A DNA stretch of 64,000 nt, from assembly GCA_963759175.1 (NCBI GenBank), contig CAVWXP010000010.1, positions 496,001-560,000 on the forward strand. The letters run 5' to 3'. Below the pieces are notes generated by a model, which was given only the letters and a program-made list of their open reading frames with translations, had not been told where the DNA came from and did not search any database. Each line of letters opens with the position of its first letter. The stretch's first letter is position 1. The DNA comes from SZUA-442 sp963759175. GTDB lineage: Bacteria > Actinomycetota > Acidimicrobiia > Spongiisociales > UBA5794. Positions 18,199 through 25,654 of the stretch are shown one piece after another. The translations under genes and the position numbers were made by a program.

Positions 18199-18262
18199 CC
18201 GTGAACGGTACCGCGCATGTCGATTCGTGGCAGCGGTTCCGCCCGGCCCCGAGGCCGAACCG

Positions 18263-19393
18263 TCAGTGGGCGAGGTCGAGGAACTCACTCCGCGTGCGCG
18301 CATCGGACTGGAAGGTGCCCCGCATGGCGCTGGTCACCATGTTGGACTCCTGTTTCTGGACGCCGCGCATCATCATGCACAGGTGCTTTCCCTCCATGAC
18401 GACACCGACCCCGTGGGGTTCGAGGATCTCGGTCATCGCATCGGCGACCTGGTTGGTCAATCGCTCCTGCACCTGGAGACGACGGGCGTAGACATCGACG
18501 ATGCGGGCGATCTTCGACAGCCCGATGATCTTGCCCTTCGGTAGATAGGCAACGGTCGCCTTCCCGAAGAACGGCAGCATGTGGTGCTCACACATCGAGT
18601 AGTACTCGACGTCGCGAACGACGACCATCTCCGACGCACCCTCGGCATCGAAGATCGCATCGTTGACGACGTCCTCGAGCGACGTCGTGTATCCGCTCGT
18701 CAGGAAGTCCATGGCCTTGGCGACCCGCAGCGGCGTCCTCCGGAGGCCCTCGCGGTCAGGATCTTCACCGATCTCGAGGAGCTGTTCTCGCACGAGACCC
18801 TCGAGGCGGGGGGCGTAGACCGAATCGACATCATCGAAGTCGGCGTCGGCTGAGCGGGTGGTGTACGGGGTGGAGAGCCTGATGGCCATGTTGGGAGTCA
18901 CCTCGGGGGTATCGGACGCCACGGAGCTAGCGATCTCGACCGCCGTCGCACCCGACGTGGGATGGACCCACCGTGGTGCGACGTCCGCGATCGGAACGGC
19001 CACATGGGCCTGCGTCTGGACGTTGTCATCGGGAACGGACCAACCATCGAAGTCCTTCACGACATCGCCGTAGTAGGCGATGTCGAGGTCGATCGTGCGT
19101 GGCGCATCCCGATCGTCGGTCCGCACCCGTCCGAGGTCGGCCTCGATGGCGTGGAGGGCGTCGCGAAGCTGCTCGGGACCCATCGGCGTGGATGCGAGCA
19201 CGGCGGCGTTGAAGAACGCCGGCGCATCCGGCGGTCCACCGACCGAGGCGCTCTCGTAACACGCGCTCACCGACCGTACGCGAATGTCGGGATGCCGTCG
19301 CAGCATGCGAATGGCTTCCGGCATGCACCGTTCACGGTCCAGATTCGAACCGGCAACGATGATCACATCTGTGGTGTCGGTGACGATGTCCAT
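18263..19393 (-). CDS. Fused HPPK (FolK) and GTP cyclohydrolase I (FolE)
   Basis: A 376-residue two-enzyme fusion of folate synthesis. Residues 1-165 are 6-hydroxymethyl-7,8-dihydropterin pyrophosphokinase: IIVAGSNLDRERCM at the start and the RDAPRTIDLDIAYYGD signature at 95-110. Residues about 185-376 are GTP cyclohydrolase I with zinc ligands C268 and H271 (CEHHMLPF) and C339 (GKHLCMMMRG), plus the GVQKQESNMVTSAMRGTF core. The enzymes catalyse the first step (GTP to dihydroneopterin triphosphate) and a late step of the branch. ATG at 19393 has AGGAGAG upstream and begins 12 bases after folB. Order on the minus strand is SDR, folB, this fusion, moaA. The linker shows no frameshift, so the fusion appears real. 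Confidence 0.93.
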   Translation of the reverse strand: MDIVTDTTDVIIVAGSNLDRERCMPEAIRMLRRHPDIRVRSVSACYESASVGGPPDAPAFFNAAVLASTPMGPEQLRDALHAIEADLGRVRTDDRDAPRTIDLDIAYYGDVVKDFDGWSVPDDNVQTQAHVAVPIADVAPRWVHPTSGATAVEIASSVASDTPEVTPNMAIRLSTPYTTRSADADFDDVDSVYAPRLEGLVREQLLEIGEDPDREGLRRTPLRVAKAMDFLTSGYTTSLEDVVNDAIFDAEGASEMVVVRDVEYYSMCEHHMLPFFGKATVAYLPKGKIIGLSKIARIVDVYARRLQVQERLTNQVADAMTEILEPHGVGVVMEGKHLCMMMRGVQKQESNMVTSAMRGTFQSDARTRSEFLDLAH

Positions 19394-19405
19394 GTTCCCT
19401 CTCTC

Positions 19406-19772
19406 CTACGTACGAGGGTCAACGCGCGATCGGATGATGGTGATTCCCACCGATCGAGCAAACCGCAGTGCCCCGGGCTTCTCCACCGTGACCTCGACCT
19501 TGCGACACCCGCTCGTCGTCGAGGCAGATGTCGGCGATTTCCTGCACCAGTCGTTCGACGAGCATCGGCTCGCCGGCGTCGATGTGGGCGATGATCCGCT
19601 TGGTGATGGTCTTGTAGTTGACCGCATCGTCGATGTCATCGGTCCGGGCGGCCCGGGTCGTGTCGGCCCACAGGGTGACATTGACGAGGATGTCCTGCTG
19701 GTTGACTCGCTCGTCGGGATTGATGCCGATGATGCCGCGTACGACGAGGTCCTTGATGTGTATCTGATCCAT
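19406..19772 (-). pseudogene. folB: Dihydroneopterin aldolase with one apparent frameshift
   Basis: The start (MDQIHIKDLVVRGIIGINPD) and the core (GEPMLVERLVQEIADICL) are those of FolB, which cleaves dihydroneopterin to 6-hydroxymethyl-dihydropterin and glycolaldehyde. After LDDERVS the frame changes: the conserved end (KVEVTVEKPGALRFARSVGI) is in another frame. Removing one base at 19502 gives a normal protein of about 121 residues ending in TAG at 19406. Without it, the product lacks the last third, including a catalytic lysine region. All other folate genes in the operon are intact, so a base-call error or a very recent mutation is more likely than an old pseudogene. Confidence 0.85.
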
Positions 19773-19816
19773 TGCAGGAAGGTAGCGCCCAGGCCCGACG
19801 CTGCGGCACCGGTATC

Positions 19817-20548
19817 TCAGGTGAGGTGCGCCCCACCGTCGAGTCGGATGATCTCCCCGGTGATGAAGTCGTTGCGGGCGAGGAACAGCACCGTGTCGGC
19901 CACGACCTGGGCGCCTCCTACTCGCTGGAGCGGCAACGATCGAGCCATCTCCATGGCGTAGTCGTCGCCCTCACCGGGGGGCGGCAGGATCACTCCGAGG
20001 GCCACGGCATTGACCCTGATCCGTGGCGCAAGGCCCACGGCAGCCGCACGAGTGAGGGTGTCGACCCCGCCCTTGGCGAGCATGTAGGACAGGTGCTTGC
20101 TGTAGGGATGCATCGTCTTGACGTCGGTGATGTTCACGACGGCACCGGATTCGTTCTCGGGGAGCGCGTCGGCGAACGCCTGGGTCAGGAACAGCGGGGA
20201 GGCCAAGGTCAGGTCGTGTGCCGAGCGCAGGCCCTCGGGCGTGACGTCGGCGATGGTGTCCTCGGGGAATCCCGAAGCGCTGTTCACAAGGATCGAGATC
20301 GGACCGAGCGCCTCCGTGGCTGCCGCCACGAGGGCTGCGGCCGTGCGTGGGTCGCTGAGGTCGGCGGAACCGGCGGCGATGCTGACACCGCTGGTGGCGA
20401 GTTCCGAGCGGAGCTCGTCAGCCGGAGTCGCGGAGCGGTTGTAGTGGATGAACACGTTGACACCAGCCGTTGCCAGCGACGCGCTGATCGCCCGACCGAC
20501 GCGCACGGCGCCGCCTGTGACGAGTGCGTTGCGTCCTACGAGGTCCAT
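19817..20548 (-). CDS. Short-chain dehydrogenase, pteridine reductase-like
   Basis: A 243-residue SDR with TGGAVRVGRAISASLA as NAD(P) loop (TGxxxRxGxxI, where the Arg is typical of NADPH-dependent pteridine reductase/FolM-type members), a catalytic YxxxK as YMLAKGGVD, and the FabG-like ending ITGEIIRLDGGAHLT. The serine of the catalytic triad region is replaced by VVNITDV, as in FolM/PTR1-type proteins where Asp takes part. It is the first gene of the operon with folB, folK-folE and moaA, 44 bases before folB, so dihydrofolate or dihydropterin reduction is a reasonable role. ATG at 20548 is taken; a longer frame to 20728 overlaps the divergent gene. Confidence 0.8.
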   Translation of the reverse strand: MDLVGRNALVTGGAVRVGRAISASLATAGVNVFIHYNRSATPADELRSELATSGVSIAAGSADLSDPRTAAALVAAATEALGPISILVNSASGFPEDTIADVTPEGLRSAHDLTLASPLFLTQAFADALPENESGAVVNITDVKTMHPYSKHLSYMLAKGGVDTLTRAAAVGLAPRIRVNAVALGVILPPPGEGDDYAMEMARSLPLQRVGGAQVVADTVLFLARNDFITGEIIRLDGGAHLT

Positions 20549-20645
20549 GGCGCAACGGTACCGTCGTCGATGGGAGCCGTGAACACCTGACGCCCGGGAG
20601 CCGGAGGCAGCGGGCTCGGTCCACGGTTCGCGGGTTGGGAGTTCT

Positions 20646-21227
20646 ATGCTGGCTCCGGTGAGCACCGAGGATCCGAAACCGGGCCGTTGGATACTGCCGA
20701 TCGTGATCGTGGCACTGATCGGATTCACCTACGTCTTCGTGAACGCGCTTCCCGCGGCCGACGTCGCCGCATCGACGACCACGACGGAGGCGACGACGAC
20801 CACGACCTCCCCACCGGAGTCGACGACCTCGACGCTCCCCACGGACGTCCTCGCATTCCTCGCCGAGGTCGATCGTTTCGACGCCACGGCCCAGGACCTC
20901 CAGACGGACCTCAACACGGTCAACGACCAGTGGGAAGCCGATGAGATCGACATCGATGCGGCCGAGGCCGGTTTCACCGAGGTCCGCGACGGTGCACAGG
21001 CGCTCGCCAACCAGGTTGCCGCGACCACGGTGCCGGACGCCTTCCAGTCCGAATGGCCGGACACGATCACGTCGTCACAGGCACTGGTGTCGGCGTCCGA
21101 CGCCGTGATCACTGGCCTCAATGCCCCCGACGACGGGACAGCTCGAAGGGAAGCCGTCGACGCCTACAACCAGGCCACGACGACGTTCCTCGACCAACTC
21201 GACACGGTCAGGGCCCTGACGCCCTAG
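20646..21227 (+). CDS. Membrane-anchored protein with Thr-rich stalk, unknown function
   Basis: A 193-residue protein with a short cytoplasmic N-terminus, one membrane segment (WILPIVIVALIGFTYVFVNA, about residues 15-34), a Thr/Ser stalk (STTTTEATTTTTSPPEST) and an extracytoplasmic helical domain of about 125 residues that looks like a small four-helix bundle (DRFDATAQDLQTDLNTVN; GFTEVRDGAQALANQVAA). ATG at 20646 has GGGAG a few bases upstream. It diverges from the pterin operon and is followed directly by a heptamer array and a terminator-like hairpin. No named family recognised. Confidence 0.75.
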   Translation: MLAPVSTEDPKPGRWILPIVIVALIGFTYVFVNALPAADVAASTTTTEATTTTTSPPESTTSTLPTDVLAFLAEVDRFDATAQDLQTDLNTVNDQWEADEIDIDAAEAGFTEVRDGAQALANQVAATTVPDAFQSEWPDTITSSQALVSASDAVITGLNAPDDGTARREAVDAYNQATTTFLDQLDTVRALTP

Positions 21228-21231
21228 CAGC

Positions 21232-21315
21232 GCTCAAAGCTCAAAGCTCAAAGCTCAAAGCTCAAAGCTCAAAGCTCAAAGCTCAAAGCTCAAAGCTCAA
21301 AGCTCAAAGCTCAAA
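21232..21315. repeat. Tandem array of a 7-bp unit, 12 perfect copies
   Basis: Twelve identical copies of GCTCAAA occupy 84 bases with a partial unit after them. The array starts 4 bases after the stop of the upstream gene and ends 2 bases before an inverted repeat. The unit length is not a multiple of three, so the array is not a protein repeat. A degenerate copy in the opposite orientation lies at 57033-57067. Perfect identity of all copies suggests recent expansion by slippage. Confidence 0.97.
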
Positions 21316-21317
21316 GC

Positions 21318-21362
21318 AACGTGAGCGGAGCGGACGGCCAGAGCCGTCCCTCCGCTCACGTT
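21318..21362. terminator. Terminator-like inverted repeat between convergent genes
   Basis: A near-perfect inverted repeat: AACGTGAGCGGA...CGGACGG pairs with CCGTCC...TCCGCTCACGTT around a short CAGAG-containing loop, giving a stem of about 19 pairs with one irregularity. It lies between the end of the Thr-rich membrane protein gene (+) and the end of glnII (-), so it can serve as a bidirectional terminator. No U-tract follows on either strand, which is common in GC-rich actinobacteria. Confidence 0.75.
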
Positions 21363-21374
21363 GGGTCAATCGCC

Positions 21375-22373
21375 TCAGGCCAGGGCGGAGCAGCAGGTCT
21401 CGGTGATCATCGCTGCCACGACGTAGGGATCCGCATTTGCGTTCGGCCTGCGATCCTCGATGTAGCCCTTCTTGTCCACGGCTACCTGCCAAGGAATGCG
21501 CACCGAGGCGCCACGATCCGAAACGCCGTAGCTGAACTCGGACCACGGGGCCGTCTCGTGGAGGCCGGTGAGCCGCTGCTCGATACCAGCTCCGTAGCTG
21601 GCCACATGCTCCTGGGCCACCTCGCCCAGCGCTTCACATGCGGTGATGATCGGGTCGTAGCTCTCACGCATCGCCTTCGTCGAGAAGTTCGTGTGCATGC
21701 CCGCACCGTTCCAGTCGCCCTGCACCGGCTTCGGGTTGAGCGTCGCCGAGATGTCGTAATCCTCCGCGATGCGGTAGAGCAGCCACCGTGCGAGCCAGAC
21801 CTGGTCACCGACCGACACGGTGTCAGCCGGGCCGATCTGGAACTCCCACTGGCCGATCATGACCTCGGCGTTGGTGCCCGAGATGTCGAGCCCTGCCTCC
21901 ATGCACGCCCAGGTGTGGTCCTCGACGACGTCGCGGCCCCAGATCTCATCGGCACCGATGCCGCAGTAGTAGCCACCCTGGGGAGCGGGGAATCCACCGA
22001 CGGGCCAACCGTGGGGTCGTCCGTCCTTGTAGAAGGTGTACTCCTGCTCCATCCCGAACCACGGCTCCTGGTCGCCGTACGCCTCGAGCGCAGCGACCGC
22101 CTTGCGGCGCGTGTTCGATGCATGGGGCGTCATGTCGGTGTTGAGCACCTCACACAACACGAGCTTGTCGTCCCCGCCACGGATCGGATCGGCGACGATC
22201 TTCACCGGATTGAGCACGCAGTCGGACGCGTCGCCCGGAGCCTGCTCGGTCGACGAACCGTCGAAGCCCCAGATGGGTGGTTCCGTCCCGTCGGGGATCA
22301 CCTTCGTCTTCGACCTCAACAATGCGGTCGGCTTGCGACCGTCGATCCAGATGTACTCCGCTCGATACGGCAT
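21375..22373 (-). CDS. glnII: Glutamine synthetase type II
   Basis: Eukaryote-like GSII of 332 residues that condenses ammonia and glutamate with ATP. Characteristic stretches are WGFDGSSTEQAPGDASDCVL near residue 35, WFGMEQEYTFYKDGRP with the metal-binding Glu residues, YYCGIGADEIWGRDVVE, GPADTVSVGDQVWLARWLLY and the ATP site GDWNGAGMHTNFSTKAMRE. The C-terminal VRIPWQVAVDKKGYIEDRRP and NANADPYVV are also as in the family. ATG at 22373 with GTGAGG upstream. It diverges from the GSI-type glnA; the 186 bases between the two starts contain a GlnR-box-like operator. Having both GSII and GSI is typical of actinobacteria. Confidence 0.95.
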   Translation of the reverse strand: MPYRAEYIWIDGRKPTALLRSKTKVIPDGTEPPIWGFDGSSTEQAPGDASDCVLNPVKIVADPIRGGDDKLVLCEVLNTDMTPHASNTRRKAVAALEAYGDQEPWFGMEQEYTFYKDGRPHGWPVGGFPAPQGGYYCGIGADEIWGRDVVEDHTWACMEAGLDISGTNAEVMIGQWEFQIGPADTVSVGDQVWLARWLLYRIAEDYDISATLNPKPVQGDWNGAGMHTNFSTKAMRESYDPIITACEALGEVAQEHVASYGAGIEQRLTGLHETAPWSEFSYGVSDRGASVRIPWQVAVDKKGYIEDRRPNANADPYVVAAMITETCCSALA

Positions 22374-22450
22374 CCGTCCTCACTTTCAGCGGTGTTCTCG
22401 TATGTGGCACGCGGCAGTGCCATCACTGGGAGGGAGGATCATCGCACGCG

Positions 22451-22488
22451 GTTTCCCCGCGGTAACCGGAGTGTGAACGCTGTGTTAC
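22451..22488. promoter_or_regulatory. GlnR-box-like operator between glnII and glnA
   Basis: On the + strand the sequence reads GTTTC-6-GTAAC-6-GTGAA-6-GTTAC. On the minus strand this is GTAAC-6-TTCAC-6-GTTAC-6-GAAAC, which matches the published actinobacterial GlnR consensus of two a/b pairs (gTnAc-n6-GaAAc repeated), with three of four half-sites exact and the same spacing throughout. It lies 72 bases before the glnA start and 78 before the glnII start, so one site could control both. The neighbouring regulator gene at 23888-24538 looks like GlnR itself. Binding is inferred, not shown. Confidence 0.75.
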
Positions 22489-22559
22489 GGGGGAACGGTG
22501 GCGGGTTGCCAACGTCCGTCGTACCCGTACGATGCGTGCACACATCCAAGGGAGACCCC

Positions 22560-23888
22560 ATGGAGCGACAGACCGAATACGTGCTCAGCACCGTCAAGGA
22601 ACGCGGGATCCGGTTCATCCGCCTGTGGTTCACGGACGTGCAGGGGTTCCTGAAGTCGTTTGCGATCACGCCTGCGGAGCTCGAGCTCGCACTCGAGGAG
22701 GGGGTGTCGTTCGACGGATCGTCGATCGACGGGTTCTCGCGCAGCCACGAGGCCGACATGTTGGCCAAGCCCGACCCCTCGACGTTCCAGATCCTCCCCT
22801 GGCGTGGCGGCGACGCCGGCGTGGCCCGCATGTTCTGCGACATCGTCACCCCCGACGGACAACCGTTCCCGGGTGATCCGCGCCACGTCCTGCGGCGCAA
22901 CCTCCAGCGAGCCGCCGATCTCGGGTACTCGTTCTACGCCGCACCAGAGATCGAGTACTTCTACTTCAAGGACGCATCGACGACGCCCGAGGTGCTCGAT
23001 CGCGGCGGGTACTTCGACCTCACGCCCCTCGACGTCGCCCAGGAATACCGCCGGTCCACGATCATGACGCTCGAGAAGCTCGGCATCCCGGTCGCTTTCA
23101 GCCACCACGAGGTGTCGCCGTCCCAGCACGAGTTGGACCTACGCCACACCGATGCCCTCACGATGGCGGACAACATCGTCACGACACGCCTGACCGTGAA
23201 GGAGGTGGCACTCGAGCAGGGCATCCACGCCACCTTCATGCCCAAACCGCTGGCCCAGTTCGATGGTTCGGGCATGCACCTGCACCTCTCGCTGTTCCAG
23301 GGCGACGAGAACGCCTTCTACGATCCCAGCGGTACCTACGAGCTGTCGAAGGTCGCCGAGGGATTCATCGCGGGTCTCCTCACCCATGCCGCGGAGATCA
23401 CGGCGGTCACGAACCAGTGGGTCAACTCGTACAAGCGCCTCGTGGGGGGTTTCGATGCGCCGGTGTACGAGACCTGGGCACGCAACGACCAGAGTGCCCT
23501 CGTGAGGATCCCCGCCACCCGCAAGGGCAAGATCGATTCGACGAGGATCGAGTTCCGATCACCGGATCCCGCGTGCAACCCGTACCTGGCGTTGTCCGTC
23601 ATCCTCGCGGCGGGCCTCGACGGCATCGCGAACAACTACCCGCTCCCACCCGAGACGGGTTCGGACGTGTTGAAGATGACGGCCGAGGAACGCTCTGCAG
23701 CCGGTGTCCGCAGGCTCCCGAGCAACCTGTCGGAGGCCATCCGCGCCATGGAGTCGTCCGAACTCGTACGCGACGCCCTCGGCGACCACGTGTTCTCGTG
23801 GTTCCTGCGCAACAAACGCCGCGAGTGGGCGCGCTACGAGGAACACGTCTCCCAGTACGAACTCGAGGAATACCTCCCGGTGCTGTGA
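22560..23888 (+). CDS. glnA: Glutamine synthetase type I, GSI-alpha-like
   Basis: A 442-residue GSI, the length of the GSI-alpha group. The beta-grasp domain includes VSFDGSSIDGFSRSHEADM; the catalytic domain has PEIEYFYFK, HHEVSPSQHELDLRHTDA, FMPKPLAQFDGSGMHLHLSL, NSYKRLVGGFDAPVYETWA and EFRSPDPACNPYLA. At the position of the adenylylated Tyr of GSI-beta (NLYDLPPEE) this protein has DVLKMTAEE, so control by adenylylation is unlikely. ATG at 22560 has AAGGGAG upstream; the much longer open frame that extends to 21321 runs antisense to glnII and is not coding. The stop overlaps the GlnR-like gene by one base (TGATG). Confidence 0.95.
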   Translation: MERQTEYVLSTVKERGIRFIRLWFTDVQGFLKSFAITPAELELALEEGVSFDGSSIDGFSRSHEADMLAKPDPSTFQILPWRGGDAGVARMFCDIVTPDGQPFPGDPRHVLRRNLQRAADLGYSFYAAPEIEYFYFKDASTTPEVLDRGGYFDLTPLDVAQEYRRSTIMTLEKLGIPVAFSHHEVSPSQHELDLRHTDALTMADNIVTTRLTVKEVALEQGIHATFMPKPLAQFDGSGMHLHLSLFQGDENAFYDPSGTYELSKVAEGFIAGLLTHAAEITAVTNQWVNSYKRLVGGFDAPVYETWARNDQSALVRIPATRKGKIDSTRIEFRSPDPACNPYLALSVILAAGLDGIANNYPLPPETGSDVLKMTAEERSAAGVRRLPSNLSEAIRAMESSELVRDALGDHVFSWFLRNKRREWARYEEHVSQYELEEYLPVL

Positions 23889-24538
23889 TGTATCTCGCGA
23901 TCTACCCCGAGTCCCCGAGTTCCACCCTCATCGCAGCCGTCCTCGCCGCAGGCTTCCAACCGGTGCCGGTCGCAGCCGTGGCCGACGCCGCCCGCAAGGC
24001 CCCCGCCGAGGGGTGGGCGGCATCGGTGGTGGAACTGGGCGATGCGCCGGACCTCGCCATCACGATCGCCGGCAAGCTGAAGGACGAACTCGGCATACCG
24101 GTCCTCGTGGTGGTCGATCGCACCCTGACGGCTGACCTCGATGACGCCGTCGGCTTCGACGACTTCATCCTCACGCCTGTCGACCGGATCGAGTTGCGCA
24201 TCCGCCTGGCCCGACTCGGCGCCGTCGACGAGGTGGTGGGTACGGATCCGGTGCTGCGTTTCGGTGATCTCGAGCTCAACACGGCGACCTACCAGGCGAC
24301 GATCGCAGCGACGCCCACCGATCTGACGTACATGGAATACGAGCTCCTGCGATTCCTCGTGGAGAACCCGAATCGGGTCTGGAGCAGGGAACAGATCCTC
24401 TCGAAGGTGTGGGGCTACGACTACTTCGGTGGTTCGCGCACCGTCGACGTCCATGTGCGCAGGCTCCGTGCCAAGCTCGGCGAGGAACGATCCTCGTGGA
24501 TCACCACGGTGCGCTCGGTCGGTTACCGCTTCGGCTGA
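23888..24538 (+). CDS. glnR: GlnR-like OmpR-family regulator with atypical receiver
   Basis: A 216-residue regulator. The N-terminal receiver-like domain (1-115) lacks the acidic pair and the normal phospho-acceptor context (AASVVELGDAPDL where the Asp is expected), so phosphorylation control is doubtful. The C-terminal winged helix (about 125-216) ends VWGYDYFGGSRTVDVHVRR with LRAKLG and VGYRF, almost identical to the corresponding part of Streptomyces GlnR as I recall it. GlnR is an orphan, phosphorylation-independent activator/repressor of nitrogen genes. Here it overlaps the glnA stop by one base and would be co-transcribed with it, downstream of a GlnR-box-like site, which suggests autoregulation. 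No histidine kinase is adjacent. Confidence 0.8.
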   Translation: MYLAIYPESPSSTLIAAVLAAGFQPVPVAAVADAARKAPAEGWAASVVELGDAPDLAITIAGKLKDELGIPVLVVVDRTLTADLDDAVGFDDFILTPVDRIELRIRLARLGAVDEVVGTDPVLRFGDLELNTATYQATIAATPTDLTYMEYELLRFLVENPNRVWSREQILSKVWGYDYFGGSRTVDVHVRRLRAKLGEERSSWITTVRSVGYRFG

Positions 24539-24573
24539 ACCAGACGCCATCGATCCCGTGCGGTAGCACCGCG

Positions 24574-25629
24574 TCAGTCCGGCGTCGCGGGGCGAACGGT
24601 CATGGTCGTCGATTCCCTCAGCTCGTCGTCCGGGTCGAGGCGAGTCGAGGGGAAAGCGGGGATGTTCGGTGCGTCGGGGAAGTGCTGCGTCTCGAGGCAC
24701 AACGCCGAGTGCCGTCCGTAGGTCGCTCCGTGGCGACCGCGTCGCGACCGGATGCCGTTGCCCGAGTAGAACTGGACCCCCGGCTGGGTCGTGGCGATCT
24801 CGAGCACCCTGCCGTCTGCCGTGACCGTCGCACACGGTCTCAGGGTGCCCGGCTCGCCGTCGACGACGTAGCAGTGGTCGTATCCGCCCCCGAGGGCGAG
24901 TTGGTCATCGACGTCGTCGATGTGGTCTCCGATGCGACGCGGACGTCGGAAGTCGAAGGCGGTGCCCTCCACGGGGCGGACGGCTCCCGTCGGAAGGGTG
25001 CCCTCACCGATCTCGAGGAATGTCGAGGCATCGATGCGCACGACATGGTCGAGGATGTCCCCGGTACCAGCGAGGTTCCAATAGACGTGGTTCGTGAGGT
25101 TCACGACGGTCGGGGCATCCGTGGACGCCATGAAGTCCATCCGAAGCGTGCCCACGGCGTCCAGGGTGTAGACGACGTCCACGGTCAGCGTGCCGGGGTA
25201 TCCCTCATCGCCCGAAGGGGACACATGCCGGAGGCGAAGGCTCGCATCGGGCTCCGAATGCTGGACCTCTACATCCCACACCACCTTGTCGAATCCGATG
25301 GCGCCGCCATGGAGTTGGTTGTCCCCCTGGTTGGATGTGACATCGATGGTGCGACCATCGAGCGGGAACCTGCCATTACGGATGCGGTTCGCGTAGCGAC
25401 CGACCACGGCACCGAAGTACTGAGGGTCGGTTCTCCACCCGTCGAGGTCGTCGAATCCGATGACGACATCGGCGAGATCCCCGTCGGCGTTGGGTGTCAC
25501 CCACGACGCGATGATCCCGCCATAGGACAGGATGCCGACGGTGGTATCGCCGTTGACGAGATCGAGACGATCGACCTGGCGACCATCGGCGAGATGACCG
25601 AACGGACGGACGTCGACCGAACCCATCAT
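24574..25629 (-). CDS. galM: Aldose 1-epimerase (mutarotase)
   Basis: A 351-residue GalM-type mutarotase that interconverts the anomers of glucose/galactose. Family marks are SYGGIIASWVTPNADGDLAD, FGAVVGRYANRIRNGRF, QLHGGAIGFDKVVW, the catalytic His in VVNLTNHVYWNLAG and the catalytic Glu region CLETQHFPDAPN near the C-terminus. Two ATGs open the frame (25629 and 25626); AGGGAG lies just upstream and fits the second slightly better. It starts 26 bases after the end of the ALDH7 gene on the same strand and converges with the GlnR-like gene, with 35 bases between the stops and no clear terminator. Confidence 0.92.
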   Translation of the reverse strand: MMGSVDVRPFGHLADGRQVDRLDLVNGDTTVGILSYGGIIASWVTPNADGDLADVVIGFDDLDGWRTDPQYFGAVVGRYANRIRNGRFPLDGRTIDVTSNQGDNQLHGGAIGFDKVVWDVEVQHSEPDASLRLRHVSPSGDEGYPGTLTVDVVYTLDAVGTLRMDFMASTDAPTVVNLTNHVYWNLAGTGDILDHVVRIDASTFLEIGEGTLPTGAVRPVEGTAFDFRRPRRIGDHIDDVDDQLALGGGYDHCYVVDGEPGTLRPCATVTADGRVLEIATTQPGVQFYSGNGIRSRRGRHGATYGRHSALCLETQHFPDAPNIPAFPSTRLDPDDELRESTTMTVRPATPD

Positions 25630-25654
25630 CTGCTCCCTGCTCGGTGGACCGTCG

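Noticed and set aside
19346..19358. GGTTCGAATC-like T-loop on the minus strand, suggesting a tRNA
   Set aside because: It lies in the folK coding sequence (AGSNLDRE) and no acceptor, D or anticodon stems pair around it.
21232..21315. Heptamer array as a CRISPR array
   Set aside because: Units are 7 bases long and directly joined, without spacers; no cas gene is present.
21321..22559. Long open frame upstream of and in frame with glnA (855 codons in total)
   Set aside because: It runs antisense to the whole of glnII, shows no family similarity, and a strong ribosome site and the family start lie at 22560.
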